Origin: Streptomyces lavendulae subsp. lavendulae
GTDB lineage: Bacteria; Actinomycetota; Actinomycetes; Streptomycetales; Streptomycetaceae
Assembly (NCBI RefSeq): GCF_002803845.1
Contig: NZ_CP024985.1
Span: 5,157,501 to 5,221,500 of the forward strand
Direction of reading: 5' to 3'
DNA length: 64,000 nt
The position numbers were made by a program, and so were the translations under genes. The notes under the pieces were generated by a model. It saw nothing but the letters and a program-made list of their open reading frames with translations, was not told where the DNA came from and ran no database searches. Shown here piece after piece: positions 55,505 to 63,784 of the stretch. The number at the start of each line of letters is the position of its first letter. The first letter of the stretch is position 1.

Positions 55505-56728
55505 TCAGCAGAACGGGACCTGGTTGAGGTTCTCGGCGTAGCGGGCGGCGATCCAGCCGGAGCCGTCGGCGAGCTTGTACCAGATCGAATTGCCCTCGAC
55601 CGTCTCGCCGTTGACCTTGCACTGGAGGGCCACGGTCTCGCCGCGCAGGACCTTGCCCCGGTGCTCGTAGCCGGTGCCGGGGCCGGAGCGGACGCCGAGG
55701 CCGTTGCCGGTGGTGACGATGCGGGCCTTGGGGGCGCCGTGGCCGGGCTTACTGGGTTTGCCGGGCTTACTGGGCTTGCCGGGCTTGTCGTGGCCGGGCT
55801 TTCCGGGCTTGCCCGGCTTGTCGTGGTGGGCGTCGCACTTCTTGCAGTGACCGGGCTTGCCGGTGTCGCCCTTCTCGCCCTTCGGGCCCTGGGGTCCGCG
55901 GTCGCCCTTCGGGCCCTGTGGGCCGCGGGGGCCGGCGGGGCCCGTCTTGCCCTGGTCGCCGTGCTCGCCCTTCGGGCCGCGTTCGCCCCGGTCCCCCTTG
56001 TCGCCCTTCGGGCCGCCCGCCGGGCCCTGGTCCCCCTTCTTCCCCTTGGGTCCGCGTTCGCCCTGGTCGCCGCGTTCACCCTTGGGGCCGCGTTCCCCCT
56101 GGTCGCCGCGTTCGCCCTTCTCTCCGCGTTCGCCCTGGTCTCCCTTGTCGCCCTTGGGGCCCGGGCGGCCCGGCTTGCCGTGGTGGCCCGGCCTCCCGTC
56201 GTGGCCGTCGTGGCCCGGCTTTCCGTCGTCGCCCTTCGGGCCGGTCACCGGGGTGGCGACGGCGAAGAGGGCGGGGGCCTCGTTGCCGGTGGCCCACTCG
56301 CCGCCGTCGAGCGTCGTGCCCTGTGGGGCGTCGGCGTCCACCCGCAGGGACACCGCCAGCCGCGTCAGCGCGTTCGCCGGGAAGGCGAACCCCGCGCGGG
56401 TGCCGGCCTCGCAGGTCAGCAGGCGCGCGTCGGAGGACCGGGTGCAGGAGCCGCCCGCCCGCTGGCCGTTCCAGTAGAACCGGGCCTCGGGGAAGGTGGT
56501 CCGCTCCGGGGCGGTGATGCGGAAGCTCGTGCTGCGGGCCGCGTCCTCCCCGTTCGAGGCGGCGATGACCACGCGGCCCGTCGCGCCGGGGGCGATCGAG
56601 GGGACGTACGGCTGGGAGAGCCGCAGGTGCGAGGAGTCGGCGGCCAGGGCGGGTGCGGTCGGCACCAGGCAGGAGGCGGTGACGGCCGCGACGAACAGGG
56701 CGGCCGAGACGGAACGGGAAGCAGGCAA
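55505..56728 (-). CDS. secreted collagen-like protein with C-terminal SH3 domain
   Basis: A 407-aa exported protein. The Sec signal peptide ends near ALA-A (residue 30). Residues ~31-160 form a globular beta-rich domain with a Cys pair (95, 106). Residues ~163-293 are Gly-X-Y repeats (GDKGDQGERGEKGERGDQG) broken once by AGG at 238-240. A CKKC pair (295-298) precedes a KPGKPG-rich linker. Residues ~336-405 are a bacterial SH3-like domain (GNGLGVRSGPGTGYEHRG...GWIAARY) with two more Cys. SH3b domains usually bind cell wall. Function unknown; surface adhesion is a guess. No ribosome site problem is evident. Confidence 0.88.
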   Translation of the reverse strand: MPASRSVSAALFVAAVTASCLVPTAPALAADSSHLRLSQPYVPSIAPGATGRVVIAASNGEDAARSTSFRITAPERTTFPEARFYWNGQRAGGSCTRSSDARLLTCEAGTRAGFAFPANALTRLAVSLRVDADAPQGTTLDGGEWATGNEAPALFAVATPVTGPKGDDGKPGHDGHDGRPGHHGKPGRPGPKGDKGDQGERGEKGERGDQGERGPKGERGDQGERGPKGKKGDQGPAGGPKGDKGDRGERGPKGEHGDQGKTGPAGPRGPQGPKGDRGPQGPKGEKGDTGKPGHCKKCDAHHDKPGKPGKPGHDKPGKPSKPGKPSKPGHGAPKARIVTTGNGLGVRSGPGTGYEHRGKVLRGETVALQCKVNGETVEGNSIWYKLADGSGWIAARYAENLNQVPFC

Positions 56729-56773
56729 GGGGGGTTCCTCCGCGAAGGGAAGGGCGCTGGGAAGACCCCCCAG

Positions 56774-58078
56774 TTATTGCGGATCGCGCGCGCCGGTCGT
56801 GAGTACCACGCGGGTACGGTCACTCGGGCGCCGGACAAAGAGGGCAAACAGGGCGGCCATGGCCGGGAGGGCGTACGCGGTCGTCGTCCCCAGGTGGTCG
56901 ACGGCCAGACCGGCCGTGGCGGAGCCGGCGGCAATCCCCGCCAGGATCGCGGTGACCGCGAGGGTCATGCCCTCGTTGAGGCGGCCCTCCGGCGTCACGG
57001 CCTGCACCCGGGACATGGCCGTCACCATCACCGGGGCCGTGGCCGTCCCCGCCAGCAGCAGGGCCCCGGCCAGCAGCGGCAGCGAGCCCGTGGCCGCCGC
57101 AGCCCAGGGCAGCGTCATCGCGCCGGCCAGTGCGGCCAGGCAGGCCCGCAGGCTCCGGGGTCGCAGGGTCCCGTAGAGCAGTCCGGCCGCGCAGGAACCC
57201 GCCGCCTGGAGCGCGAGTACGGGGCCGCTCGCGGCGCCGAGCCCCAGCCCGGCGAGATGGGCGACCGAGGTGACCTCCATCGACCCGAACACCACCCCGG
57301 TGGCGAGGAACAGGGCGAGCAGCGGGAACAGCGCGCGCACCGGGGAGGGGCCGCCGACGGAGCGGCGCCCGGCCGGCGGGGGCTCGGTGGCGCGGTGCGC
57401 GGTGAAGACGAGCATGCCGGTGAGGAGCAGCGCCGCCCCGGTGAGGGTGCCCGCCTCGGGGAAGACGGAGGTGCACAGCAGGGCCGCGAGGACCGGGCCC
57501 AGCAGGTAGCAGAGCTCGTCGGCGGCCTGCTCGAAGGACATCGCCGTGTGGTGCGCCTCCCGGGGCAGCAGATGGGTCCAGCGGGCCCGGGAGAGGCCGC
57601 CGATGTTGGGGGTCGTCGCGGTGGCCGCGTAGGAGGCGAACAGGGTCCAGGCGGGGGCTCCGGTGCGCACGCAGACGACCAGGCAGAGCGAGCCGAGGGC
57701 CGCGATCACGGTCGCCGGCACCGCGATCCGGGCCTGGCCGTGGCGGTCGACCAGCCGGGCCGTCCACGGCGCGACCACGGCGGTGGCGGCCAGCCCCGTC
57801 GCGGTGACCGCGCCGGCGAGGGCGTACGAGCCGCGCTGTCCGGCGATCATCATGACCGCGCTGATCCCGAACATCCCCATGGGGAGGCGGGCGAGGAGGT
57901 TCCCGGCGGTGAAGCCGCGGGTGCCGGGGAGGGCGAAGAGGCGGGCGTACGGGCCGCGGGTACGGGCGGGGGAGGGGCGGACGGGGGCGGGGGCGGAGGC
58001 GGAGGCGGGGGTGGAGGTGGGGGCGGCCAGGACCAGGGTGCTGCCGGTCACGGCCATCAGCGGGGTTCTCTGCGGCAT
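56774..58078 (-). CDS. MFS transporter
   Basis: A 434-aa major facilitator with about twelve helices. The A-like loop PWTARLVDRHGQARIAVPAT lies between helices 2 and 3, and the mid-loop holds TEPPPAGRRSVGG. SFEQAADELCYLLGPVLAALL is typical of the drug-efflux-like group. ATG 58078 is chosen; a longer start to 58153 would overrun the regulatory region. It is divergent from a LysR gene that probably controls it. Substrate is unknown. Confidence 0.85.
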   Translation of the reverse strand: MPQRTPLMAVTGSTLVLAAPTSTPASASAPAPVRPSPARTRGPYARLFALPGTRGFTAGNLLARLPMGMFGISAVMMIAGQRGSYALAGAVTATGLAATAVVAPWTARLVDRHGQARIAVPATVIAALGSLCLVVCVRTGAPAWTLFASYAATATTPNIGGLSRARWTHLLPREAHHTAMSFEQAADELCYLLGPVLAALLCTSVFPEAGTLTGAALLLTGMLVFTAHRATEPPPAGRRSVGGPSPVRALFPLLALFLATGVVFGSMEVTSVAHLAGLGLGAASGPVLALQAAGSCAAGLLYGTLRPRSLRACLAALAGAMTLPWAAAATGSLPLLAGALLLAGTATAPVMVTAMSRVQAVTPEGRLNEGMTLAVTAILAGIAAGSATAGLAVDHLGTTTAYALPAMAALFALFVRRPSDRTRVVLTTGARDPQ

Positions 58079-58113
58079 GCCCCGATCCTGTGGCCGGGCC
58101 CGTACGGCGGTCC

Positions 58114-58147
58114 AACACCTGTTCCGGGGCCATTCACACACCCGTGT
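58114..58147. promoter_or_regulatory. candidate LysR operator sites
   Basis: AACA-CC-TGTT (58114-58123) and ACAC-ACCC-GTGT (58136-58147) are two short dyads in the 97-base divergent spacer. The second overlaps where the LysR gene's -35 should be, as expected for autoregulation. Confidence 0.45.
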
Positions 58148-58163
58148 TGTCAATCCGCGTTGT

Positions 58164-58175
58164 TAGTCTCCGCGG
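58164..58175 (+). promoter_or_regulatory. leaderless promoter of the LysR gene
   Basis: TAGTCT (58164-58169) ends exactly six bases before GTG 58176. No ribosome site is present. Confidence 0.65.
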
Positions 58176-59144
58176 GTGAACTCCCGTGACGTCGACCCCC
58201 GGCTGCTGCGCGGCTTCCTCGCCGTGGCCGAGGAGCTGCACTTCTCCCGCGCCGCCGCCCGGCTCTACGTCGCCCAGCAGGCCCTGAGCCGCGATGTGCG
58301 CCGCCTCGAACAGGCACTGGGCTCAGCGCTGTTCGTCCGCACCACCCGGGCGGTGGAACTCACCCTCGACGGGGAGAGGCTGGTGCCCCACGCCCGCGAG
58401 GTGCTGCGCGCCCACGAGGAGCTGGCCGCCGCCTTCGCGGGTCCGCCCCGGGCCCTGCTCGTCGACGTCAACACCGACGGGCCCGGCACCGGCCGCCGGG
58501 TCCTGGAGCACGCCCGCGAACTCGCCCCCGGCTGCGAGCTGATGGCCCGCTTCGAGAGCGGGCTCACCCACGCCGCCGCCGAGATCGCCGCCGGCCGGCT
58601 CGACGTCTCCTTCGGGTACGCGGCCGGGCTGGCCCCCGCGCTGCGCTCCCGCCTCGCCCACCGGCCCGTCCGCTACGAACCCCTCGCCGTACTGCTGCCC
58701 GAGGACCACGCCCTGGCCGGCCGCGCCGAGGTGCCGCTGGCCGCGCTGGCCGGGGAGAGCGTGTACGCGGGCGCCGGGAACCCGCGGACCCTGGAGTGGA
58801 CCGGGCTGGCCCGCGAGCTGTTCGCCGGGCGGGGCATCGCGCTGGCGCCGCCCGCGCCGGTGGCGGTGGGCAAGGAGGAGTTCGGGCGGGTGATGGCCAA
58901 GACCCGTACCCCGGTCCTGGCGACCGTCGACTTCGTCGAACTGCCCGGCTGCGTGAAACGGCCCCTGGTGGACCCCGTACCGCTGTCCCCGCTCGCCCTG
59001 GTGTGGCGCCGGGACCTGCGCCATCCCGGCCTGGACGCCCTCCAGCGGGCGGCCGAGGGCCTCGCCGCCGCGCACGGCTGGCTGGACGTCCCCGCGGGCA
59101 GCTGGCTCCCGGCGGCGCTCACACCGGGCGCCGCCCCCGGGTGA
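58176..59144 (+). CDS. LysR family transcriptional regulator
   Basis: A 322-aa regulator. The HTH is LRGFLAVAEELHFSRAAARLYVAQQALSRDVRRLEQALG (residues ~10-48). The periplasmic-binding-like effector domain includes ARFESGLTHAAAEIAAGRLDVSFGY. It is read divergently from the MFS gene, the usual arrangement for a local activator/repressor. The effector is unknown. A hairpin follows the stop. Confidence 0.92.
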   Translation: MNSRDVDPRLLRGFLAVAEELHFSRAAARLYVAQQALSRDVRRLEQALGSALFVRTTRAVELTLDGERLVPHAREVLRAHEELAAAFAGPPRALLVDVNTDGPGTGRRVLEHARELAPGCELMARFESGLTHAAAEIAAGRLDVSFGYAAGLAPALRSRLAHRPVRYEPLAVLLPEDHALAGRAEVPLAALAGESVYAGAGNPRTLEWTGLARELFAGRGIALAPPAPVAVGKEEFGRVMAKTRTPVLATVDFVELPGCVKRPLVDPVPLSPLALVWRRDLRHPGLDALQRAAEGLAAAHGWLDVPAGSWLPAALTPGAAPG

Positions 59145-59155
59145 GCGGGAGGTTT

Positions 59156-59175
59156 CCCGCCGGTCATCCGGCGGG
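59156..59175 (+). terminator. terminator after LysR gene
   Basis: CCCGCCGG (59156-59163) pairs perfectly with CCGGCGGG (59168-59175) around TCAT, 11 bases after the stop. A smaller stem GCGGGA/TCCCGC overlaps its 5' side. Confidence 0.65.
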
Positions 59176-59190
59176 GACCGGGGCCGAAAC
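59175..59190 (+). promoter_or_regulatory. possible GlnR box upstream of narK
   Basis: GGACC-N6-GAAAC resembles the actinobacterial GlnR half-site pair GTNAC-N6-GAAAC, with a perfect second half and a degenerate first. It lies 50 bases before narK. Confidence 0.45.
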
Positions 59191-59240
59191 GGGCCGTTCC
59201 TACCGTCGTTCCCAGGACGCGACAGCCGGGGAGGCGTGTG

Positions 59241-60629
59241 ATGACCCGTACCACCGCACCACGCGAGGGGGGCCGCTGGATCCAGCGGTGGGACCCCGAG
59301 GACGAGACGTTCTGGCGGGAATCGGGCGAGCGGATCGCCCGCCGCAACCTCCTCTACTCGGTCTTCTCCGAGCACATCGGCTTCTCCATCTGGTCCCTGT
59401 GGTCCGTGATGGTGCTCTTCATGGGCCCCGGCTACGGGATCGACCCGGCCGGCAAGTTCTTCCTCATCGCCACCGCCACCTGCGTCGGCGCCCTGGTCCG
59501 GATCCCCTACACCTTCGCCGTCGCCCGCTTCGGCGGCCGCAACTGGACCGTCGTCAGCGCCCTGCTGCTGCTCGTGCCGACCGTGGCCGCCCTGGTGGTC
59601 ATGGAGCCCGGCACCCCGTACGGGACCTTCCTGGCCGTGGCCGCGCTCACCGGCGTCGGCGGCGGCAACTTCGCCTCCTCCATGACCAACATCAACGCCT
59701 TCTTCCCGCTCCGCAAGAAGGGCTGGGCGCTCGGCCTCAACGCGGGCGGCGGGAACATCGGCGTCCCCGTCGTCCAGCTCGCCGCGCTCCTCGTCATCGC
59801 CACCGCCGGGGCCGGACACCCGCGCCTGCTGCTCGCCGCCTACCTCCCGCTGATCGTGGCGGCGGCCGTGCTGGCCCTCGTACGCATGGACAACCTGGCA
59901 CCCGTGCGCGCCGACGCGGGCGCCGTACGGGAGGCGGCCCGCCAGCCCCACACCTGGATCATGGCCTTCCTCTACGTCGGCACCTTCGGCTCCTTCATCG
60001 GCTACGGCTTCGCCTTCGGGCTGGTCCTGCAGACCCAGTTCGGGCGCACCCCGCTCCAGGCCGCCTCGATGACCTTCCTCGGCCCGCTGCTCGGCTCCCT
60101 GTCCCGGCCCGTGGGCGGGGCGCTCGCGGACCGGTTCGGCGGGGCGCGGATCACCCTCGCCGCCTTCGTGGCGATGGCCGCGGCCACCGGGGTGGTGGTC
60201 CTGGCCTCCGTACGCGAGTCCCTGCCCGTGTTCCTGGCCGGCTTCGTCGCCCTCTTCGCGCTCAGCGGGGCCGGCAACGGCTCCACCTACAAGATGATCC
60301 CGGGGATCTTCCACGCCAAGGCCCTGGCCCGGGGCCTGGAGGGCGAGGAGGCGGCCGCGTACGGGCGGCGGATCTCCGGGGCCGCCATGGGCCTGACCGG
60401 CGCCGTGGGGGCGCTCGGCGGGCTCGGCATCAACCTGGTGTTCCGCCGGGCCTTCCAGGACTCCGGCTCCGGAACGGCCGCCTTCGTCACCTTCCTCGCC
60501 TTCTACGCGGCGTGCTGCGCCGTCACCTGGGCGGTATACCTTCGCCGGCCGCGGCAGCAGACCCCGGCCGCCCCCGGAGCCCCGGGAGCCCCCGGCACCA
60601 CGGCGAAGGCGCAGCTCACCTCCGTGTGA
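59241..60629 (+). CDS. narK: nitrate/nitrite transporter NarK
   Basis: A 462-aa MFS protein of the NarK/NasA group with twelve helices. The nitrate-signature regions GVGGGNFASSMTNINAFFP and GLNAGGGNIGVPVVQL are present, as is FALSGAGNGSTYKMIP in the second half. A ~45-residue cytoplasmic N-terminus precedes TM1. GGGGAGG lies before the overlapping GTG/ATG (59238/59241). The next gene, nnaR, is its known regulatory neighbour in Streptomyces, so assimilatory nitrate uptake is the likely role. Confidence 0.93.
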   Translation: MTRTTAPREGGRWIQRWDPEDETFWRESGERIARRNLLYSVFSEHIGFSIWSLWSVMVLFMGPGYGIDPAGKFFLIATATCVGALVRIPYTFAVARFGGRNWTVVSALLLLVPTVAALVVMEPGTPYGTFLAVAALTGVGGGNFASSMTNINAFFPLRKKGWALGLNAGGGNIGVPVVQLAALLVIATAGAGHPRLLLAAYLPLIVAAAVLALVRMDNLAPVRADAGAVREAARQPHTWIMAFLYVGTFGSFIGYGFAFGLVLQTQFGRTPLQAASMTFLGPLLGSLSRPVGGALADRFGGARITLAAFVAMAAATGVVVLASVRESLPVFLAGFVALFALSGAGNGSTYKMIPGIFHAKALARGLEGEEAAAYGRRISGAAMGLTGAVGALGGLGINLVFRRAFQDSGSGTAAFVTFLAFYAACCAVTWAVYLRRPRQQTPAAPGAPGAPGTTAKAQLTSV

Positions 60630-60650
60630 CGCACCTGCGGTGCCGGGTGC

Positions 60651-60666
60651 GTTACGGCACCGAAAT
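60651..60666 (+). promoter_or_regulatory. GlnR-type box upstream of nnaR
   Basis: GTTAC-GGCACC-GAAAT fits the GlnR consensus GTNAC-N6-GAAAC with one mismatch at the last base. It is in the 140-base narK-nnaR spacer. GlnR control of nitrate genes together with NnaR is established in S. coelicolor. Confidence 0.65.
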
Positions 60667-60769
60667 ACGGCGGAACCGAGCCCGACACGACCCCTTGACA
60701 GGCTCGGTCCCGCGACGTGACACCCGCCCGGACCCCGGGCGGAACGGCAGCCGAGGCAGGTCACCCACG

Positions 60770-61912
60770 ATGGACGAAGCAACGCACGGCCCCCTGGCGG
60801 GCTTCACCGTCGGCGTGACCGCCGCCCGGCGCGCCGACGATCTGATCGCCCTGCTGCGCCGGCGCGGCGCGAGCGTGGTGCACGCGCCCGCGCTGCGGAT
60901 CGTTCCCCTCGCCGACGACGGCGAGCTGATGGCCGCCACCAAGGAACTCATCGACAGCCCGCCGGACGCGGTCGTCGCGACCACCGCCATCGGGTTCCGG
61001 GGCTGGATCGAGGCCGCCGACGGCTGGGGCATCGGCGAGGGGCTGCTGGAGCGGCTGCGCACCGCCGAACTGCTGGCGCGCGGACCCAAGGTGAAGGGGG
61101 CCGTACGGGCCGCGGGGCTGGTGGAGGACTGGTCGCCGGGGTCCGAGTCGCTCGCCGAGGTGCTGGACCGGCTGCTGTCCGGCGGGGTCGCGGGGCGGCG
61201 GATCGCGCTGCAGCTGCACGGGGAGCCGCTGCCCGGGTTCGTGGAGGCGCTGCGCGCGGGCGGGGCCGAGGTGGTGCCGGTGCCGGTGTACCGGTGGATG
61301 CCGCCGCAGGACCTCGCGCCGCTGGACCGGCTGCTGGACGCGGTCGCCGTCGGGGCGCTGGACGCCGTCAGCTTCACCTCGGCGCCCGCCGCGGCCTCGC
61401 TGCTGTCCCGGGCCGGGGAACGGGGGCTGCGGGAGGCCGTCGTGGAGGCGCTGCGCGGGCCGGTGCTCAGCGCCTGCGTCGGGCCCGTGACGGCGCTGCC
61501 GCTCCAGGCCGAGGGGGTACCCACCGTGGCGCCGGAGCGGTTCCGGCTGGGACCGCTGGTGCAGCTGCTCTGCCAGGAACTCCCCGGCCGGGCCCGGGTG
61601 TTGCCGGTCGGGGGCCACCGGCTGGAGATCCGGGGCCGGGCGGTGCTCGTCGACGGCGCCCTGCGGCCGGTGCCGCCCGCCGGGATGGCGCTGCTGGCGG
61701 CCCTCGCCCGGCGCCCGGGGTGGGTGGTGTCGCGGGCGGAACTGCTGCGGGCGCTGCCGGGGGCGGGGCGCGACGAGCACGCCGTGGAGACCGCGATGGC
61801 CCGGCTGAGGGCGGCGCTGGGGGCGCCGAAGCTGGTCCAGACGGTGGTCAAGCGGGGGTACCGGCTGTCGCTGGACGCCGGGGAGTGCGGAGGCGGTGCT
61901 TCCGCCCGCTGA
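60770..61912 (+). CDS. nnaR: nitrate/nitrite assimilation regulator NnaR (HemD-like plus winged helix)
   Basis: A 380-aa protein. Residues ~1-260 have the uroporphyrinogen-III synthase (HemD) fold (FTVGVTAARRADDLIALLRRRGASVV; DAVSFTSAPAAASLLSRAG). Residues ~285-370 are an OmpR-type winged helix (PPAGMALLAALARRPGWVVSRAELL...VETAMARLRAALG...TVVKRGYRL). This fusion directly after narK is the NnaR layout, a co-activator of nitrate/nitrite assimilation genes working with GlnR. A true tetrapyrrole enzyme is less likely given the DNA-binding domain. GAGGCAGG precedes ATG 60770. Confidence 0.9.
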   Translation: MDEATHGPLAGFTVGVTAARRADDLIALLRRRGASVVHAPALRIVPLADDGELMAATKELIDSPPDAVVATTAIGFRGWIEAADGWGIGEGLLERLRTAELLARGPKVKGAVRAAGLVEDWSPGSESLAEVLDRLLSGGVAGRRIALQLHGEPLPGFVEALRAGGAEVVPVPVYRWMPPQDLAPLDRLLDAVAVGALDAVSFTSAPAAASLLSRAGERGLREAVVEALRGPVLSACVGPVTALPLQAEGVPTVAPERFRLGPLVQLLCQELPGRARVLPVGGHRLEIRGRAVLVDGALRPVPPAGMALLAALARRPGWVVSRAELLRALPGAGRDEHAVETAMARLRAALGAPKLVQTVVKRGYRLSLDAGECGGGASAR

Positions 61913-61940
61913 GGGGGTGCGCCGCGCCGAGGGGGTCGGT

Positions 61941-61952
61941 TAGCGTGCTCGG
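61941..61952 (+). promoter_or_regulatory. leaderless promoter of GNAT gene
   Basis: TAGCGT (61941-61946) lies exactly six bases before ATG 61953, with no ribosome site. Confidence 0.65.
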
Positions 61953-62495
61953 ATGATCATTGACGGAGTGGAGATGAGGGGCGTCACGGTCGACGACGCC
62001 GCCGCGCTGGCCGACGTGGTGACCCGCAACCGGGAGGCCATGAAGCCCTACGAGCCCTTCCGGCGCGAGGAGTTCTACACGGAGGCGGGCCAGCGGGCCC
62101 GGATCGAGGCGCTGCTCGCGGAGCGCGAATCCGGCCTCACCCTCCCGTTCCTGCTGGTCGCGGGCGGGACCCCGGTCGGCTCGATCAACCTCGGCTCCAT
62201 AGCCCTCGGCCCCCTGCGCAGCGGCGGCATCGGCTACTGGGTCGACCGGGACTGGCACGGCAAGGGCCTGGCCACCGCCGCCGTCGAGGAGGTCTGCCGG
62301 ATCGCCCGCGAGGAGGTCGGCCTGCACCGGATCGAGGCCGGGACCCTGCTCGACAACTACGCCTCCCAGCGGGTCCTGGCCAAGACCGGCTTCACCGAGT
62401 TCGGCGTCGCCCCCCGCTACCTCCACATCAACGGCGCCTGGCGCGACCACCGCCTCTTCCAGCGCCTCCTGCACGACGACCCGCCGCCGATGTAA
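61953..62495 (+). CDS. GNAT family N-acetyltransferase
   Basis: A 180-aa acetyltransferase of the RimJ/RimL type. Typical parts are VEMRGVTVDDAAALADVV, the acetyl-CoA loop WHGKGLATAAVEEV and the late DNYASQRVLAKTGFTEFGVAPRYL, close to the ribosomal-protein Ser/Ala acetyltransferases. It stands alone behind its own leaderless promoter. The substrate is unknown. Confidence 0.9.
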   Translation: MIIDGVEMRGVTVDDAAALADVVTRNREAMKPYEPFRREEFYTEAGQRARIEALLAERESGLTLPFLLVAGGTPVGSINLGSIALGPLRSGGIGYWVDRDWHGKGLATAAVEEVCRIAREEVGLHRIEAGTLLDNYASQRVLAKTGFTEFGVAPRYLHINGAWRDHRLFQRLLHDDPPPM

Positions 62496-62533
62496 CGCAC
62501 GGGGGCTTCGGTTCGGGGGGTTCCGCAACGCAC

Positions 62534-63175
62534 GTGGCGACGGCACTCTGGGGAGGCGACCCACGGGGGCCCACGGCGACCGAGGCGGTGACCGGCATGT
62601 GGTTCGACTCCGGGCGGGTCTGTCTTGACCTGCTGGCCACCTCCGCGCCCCACGGGGACGCGGAGGGCATCGGTGACACCGACGAGCTGAGGCTGTGGCT
62701 GGTCGGCGCCGGACTGGTGCCCGACCGGACCCCGCTCGCCCGGCTGGGGCCCGACTGGGTGGCCGCCTTCCGCCGGCTGCGCGCCGACGTGGACACCCTC
62801 GTACGGGCCGCCCTGGCCGGGGCCGGCCCCGAGGAGGGCGCCCTCGCCCGGGTCAACGCGGCGGCCGCCGGGCCGCCCCCGGGCCTGTGCGCCGTACGGG
62901 ACCGGGAGGGGCACCTGGTACGGGAGTTGTGCGGCGGGGTCGAGTGCGCGGGGCTCCTGGCGGCGGTGGCCCGGGACGCGGTGGAACTCCTCACCGACCC
63001 CGGCGACCTGGCCCTGCTGCGCACCTGCGAGGGCGACGGCTGCGCCCGCGTCTACCTCGACACCTCCCGGGGCCACCGCCGCCGCTGGTGCTCCAGCGAA
63101 CTGTGCGGCAACCGCGAACGCGTGGCCCGCCACCGCAGGCGCGTCCGCACGGCGGTGGGCGCGGGGGAGGGGTAG
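62534..63175 (+). CDS. CGNR zinc finger / ABATE domain regulator
   Basis: A 213-aa putative transcriptional regulator. The N-terminal ABATE domain (WFDSGRVCLDLLATSA; ARLGPDWVAAFRRLRADVDTL) is thought to bind a ligand. The C-terminal CGNR finger has CEGDGC...WCSSELCGNRERVARHRRR, with the name-giving CGNR tetrad. Such genes are common and varied in Streptomyces, and none of the targets is known. The start GTG 62534 has a weak ribosome site; ATG 62598 (starting MWFDSGRV) is an alternative. Confidence 0.85.
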   Translation: MATALWGGDPRGPTATEAVTGMWFDSGRVCLDLLATSAPHGDAEGIGDTDELRLWLVGAGLVPDRTPLARLGPDWVAAFRRLRADVDTLVRAALAGAGPEEGALARVNAAAAGPPPGLCAVRDREGHLVRELCGGVECAGLLAAVARDAVELLTDPGDLALLRTCEGDGCARVYLDTSRGHRRRWCSSELCGNRERVARHRRRVRTAVGAGEG

Positions 63176-63369
63176 GGCGGGGGCCGGGGTCGGGCGCCCG
63201 CGGCGCGGGCCCGCCATCTCCCCCTCGACCCCGCGTGGCCGCCCGGCGCCTGCCCACCGGCCTCCCGGGTGCGGGCGGGGGCTGGGGAGGGGCTCGGCTC
63301 TGGCGGCTCGCGGAGACCCGGCAGGGGCTGCGCTGCGGCGGGATCCGTGCTGGTCCGCGTCAGGGAGGG

Positions 63370-63520
63370 TTTGGGGGTTTCCCGTCAGTCTCATCGTCTC
63401 TCCGCGTCGGGCCGGTCCCTCAAGGGCGCTCCTTCGTCGCGTCGCTTCGCGATGGCCTTCGGCCACCCTTGACCGACCGACCCGCCACGGAAATCCGAAG
63501 ACTGCCGGGAAACCCCCAAA
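63370..63520. repeat. 151-bp element with 22-bp terminal inverted repeats (MITE/REP-like)
   Basis: The left end 63370-63391 and right end 63499-63520 are inverted copies with one mismatch in 22 (left TTTGGGGGTTTCCCGTCAGTCT). A nested arm pair, GGTCCCTCAAGGG near 63413-63425 and CCCTTGACCGACC near 63468-63480, makes a long imperfect hairpin, and GGCCTTCGGCC sits inside. It codes for nothing credible. I recognise the sequence as one recurring between Streptomyces genes; copy number here is unchecked. Confidence 0.7.
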
Positions 63521-63772
63521 AGAACGGTCCACGGGTTCATGAGCGAGGGACGGGCATCGCAGCGATGTGCGAGCCCTCTCCGCCCAGTCCCCCATACCGG
63601 CCCCGAACAGCCATCGGCCCGAGGCCCGGGGCGGCCCAGACCACCCGACACGACGACCACAACGACCAACGGACCCCAGGACGCGTCAGATCGCTACGCG
63701 CTTCGCACGGCATGGCGTCCGACGGCCGTCCGGGGCTGATATCCGCACACAGCGGCTTTCCCACTCCTTTGA

Positions 63773-63784
63773 TACTTTGGAGGG
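63773..63784 (+). promoter_or_regulatory. leaderless promoter of terminal gene
   Basis: TACTTT (63773-63778) lies six bases before GTG 63785. The intervening GGAGGG looks like a ribosome site but is too close to work as one. Confidence 0.5.

Larger units (their letters stand above)
63176..63784. other. gene-free stretch containing a palindromic element
   Basis: 609 bases with no supportable gene. The first ~190 bases are GC-rich and featureless. The 151-bp inverted-repeat element (listed separately) follows. A further imperfect hairpin GAGGG...GCATCGC/GCGATGTGC...CCCTC lies near 63544-63577, and the last 12 bases form the promoter of the next gene. Confidence 0.7.

Noticed and set aside
58796..60769. 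Extension of the NnaR frame back through narK
   Set aside because: It is the shadow of narK in another frame; NnaR starts at 60770 with its own ribosome site.
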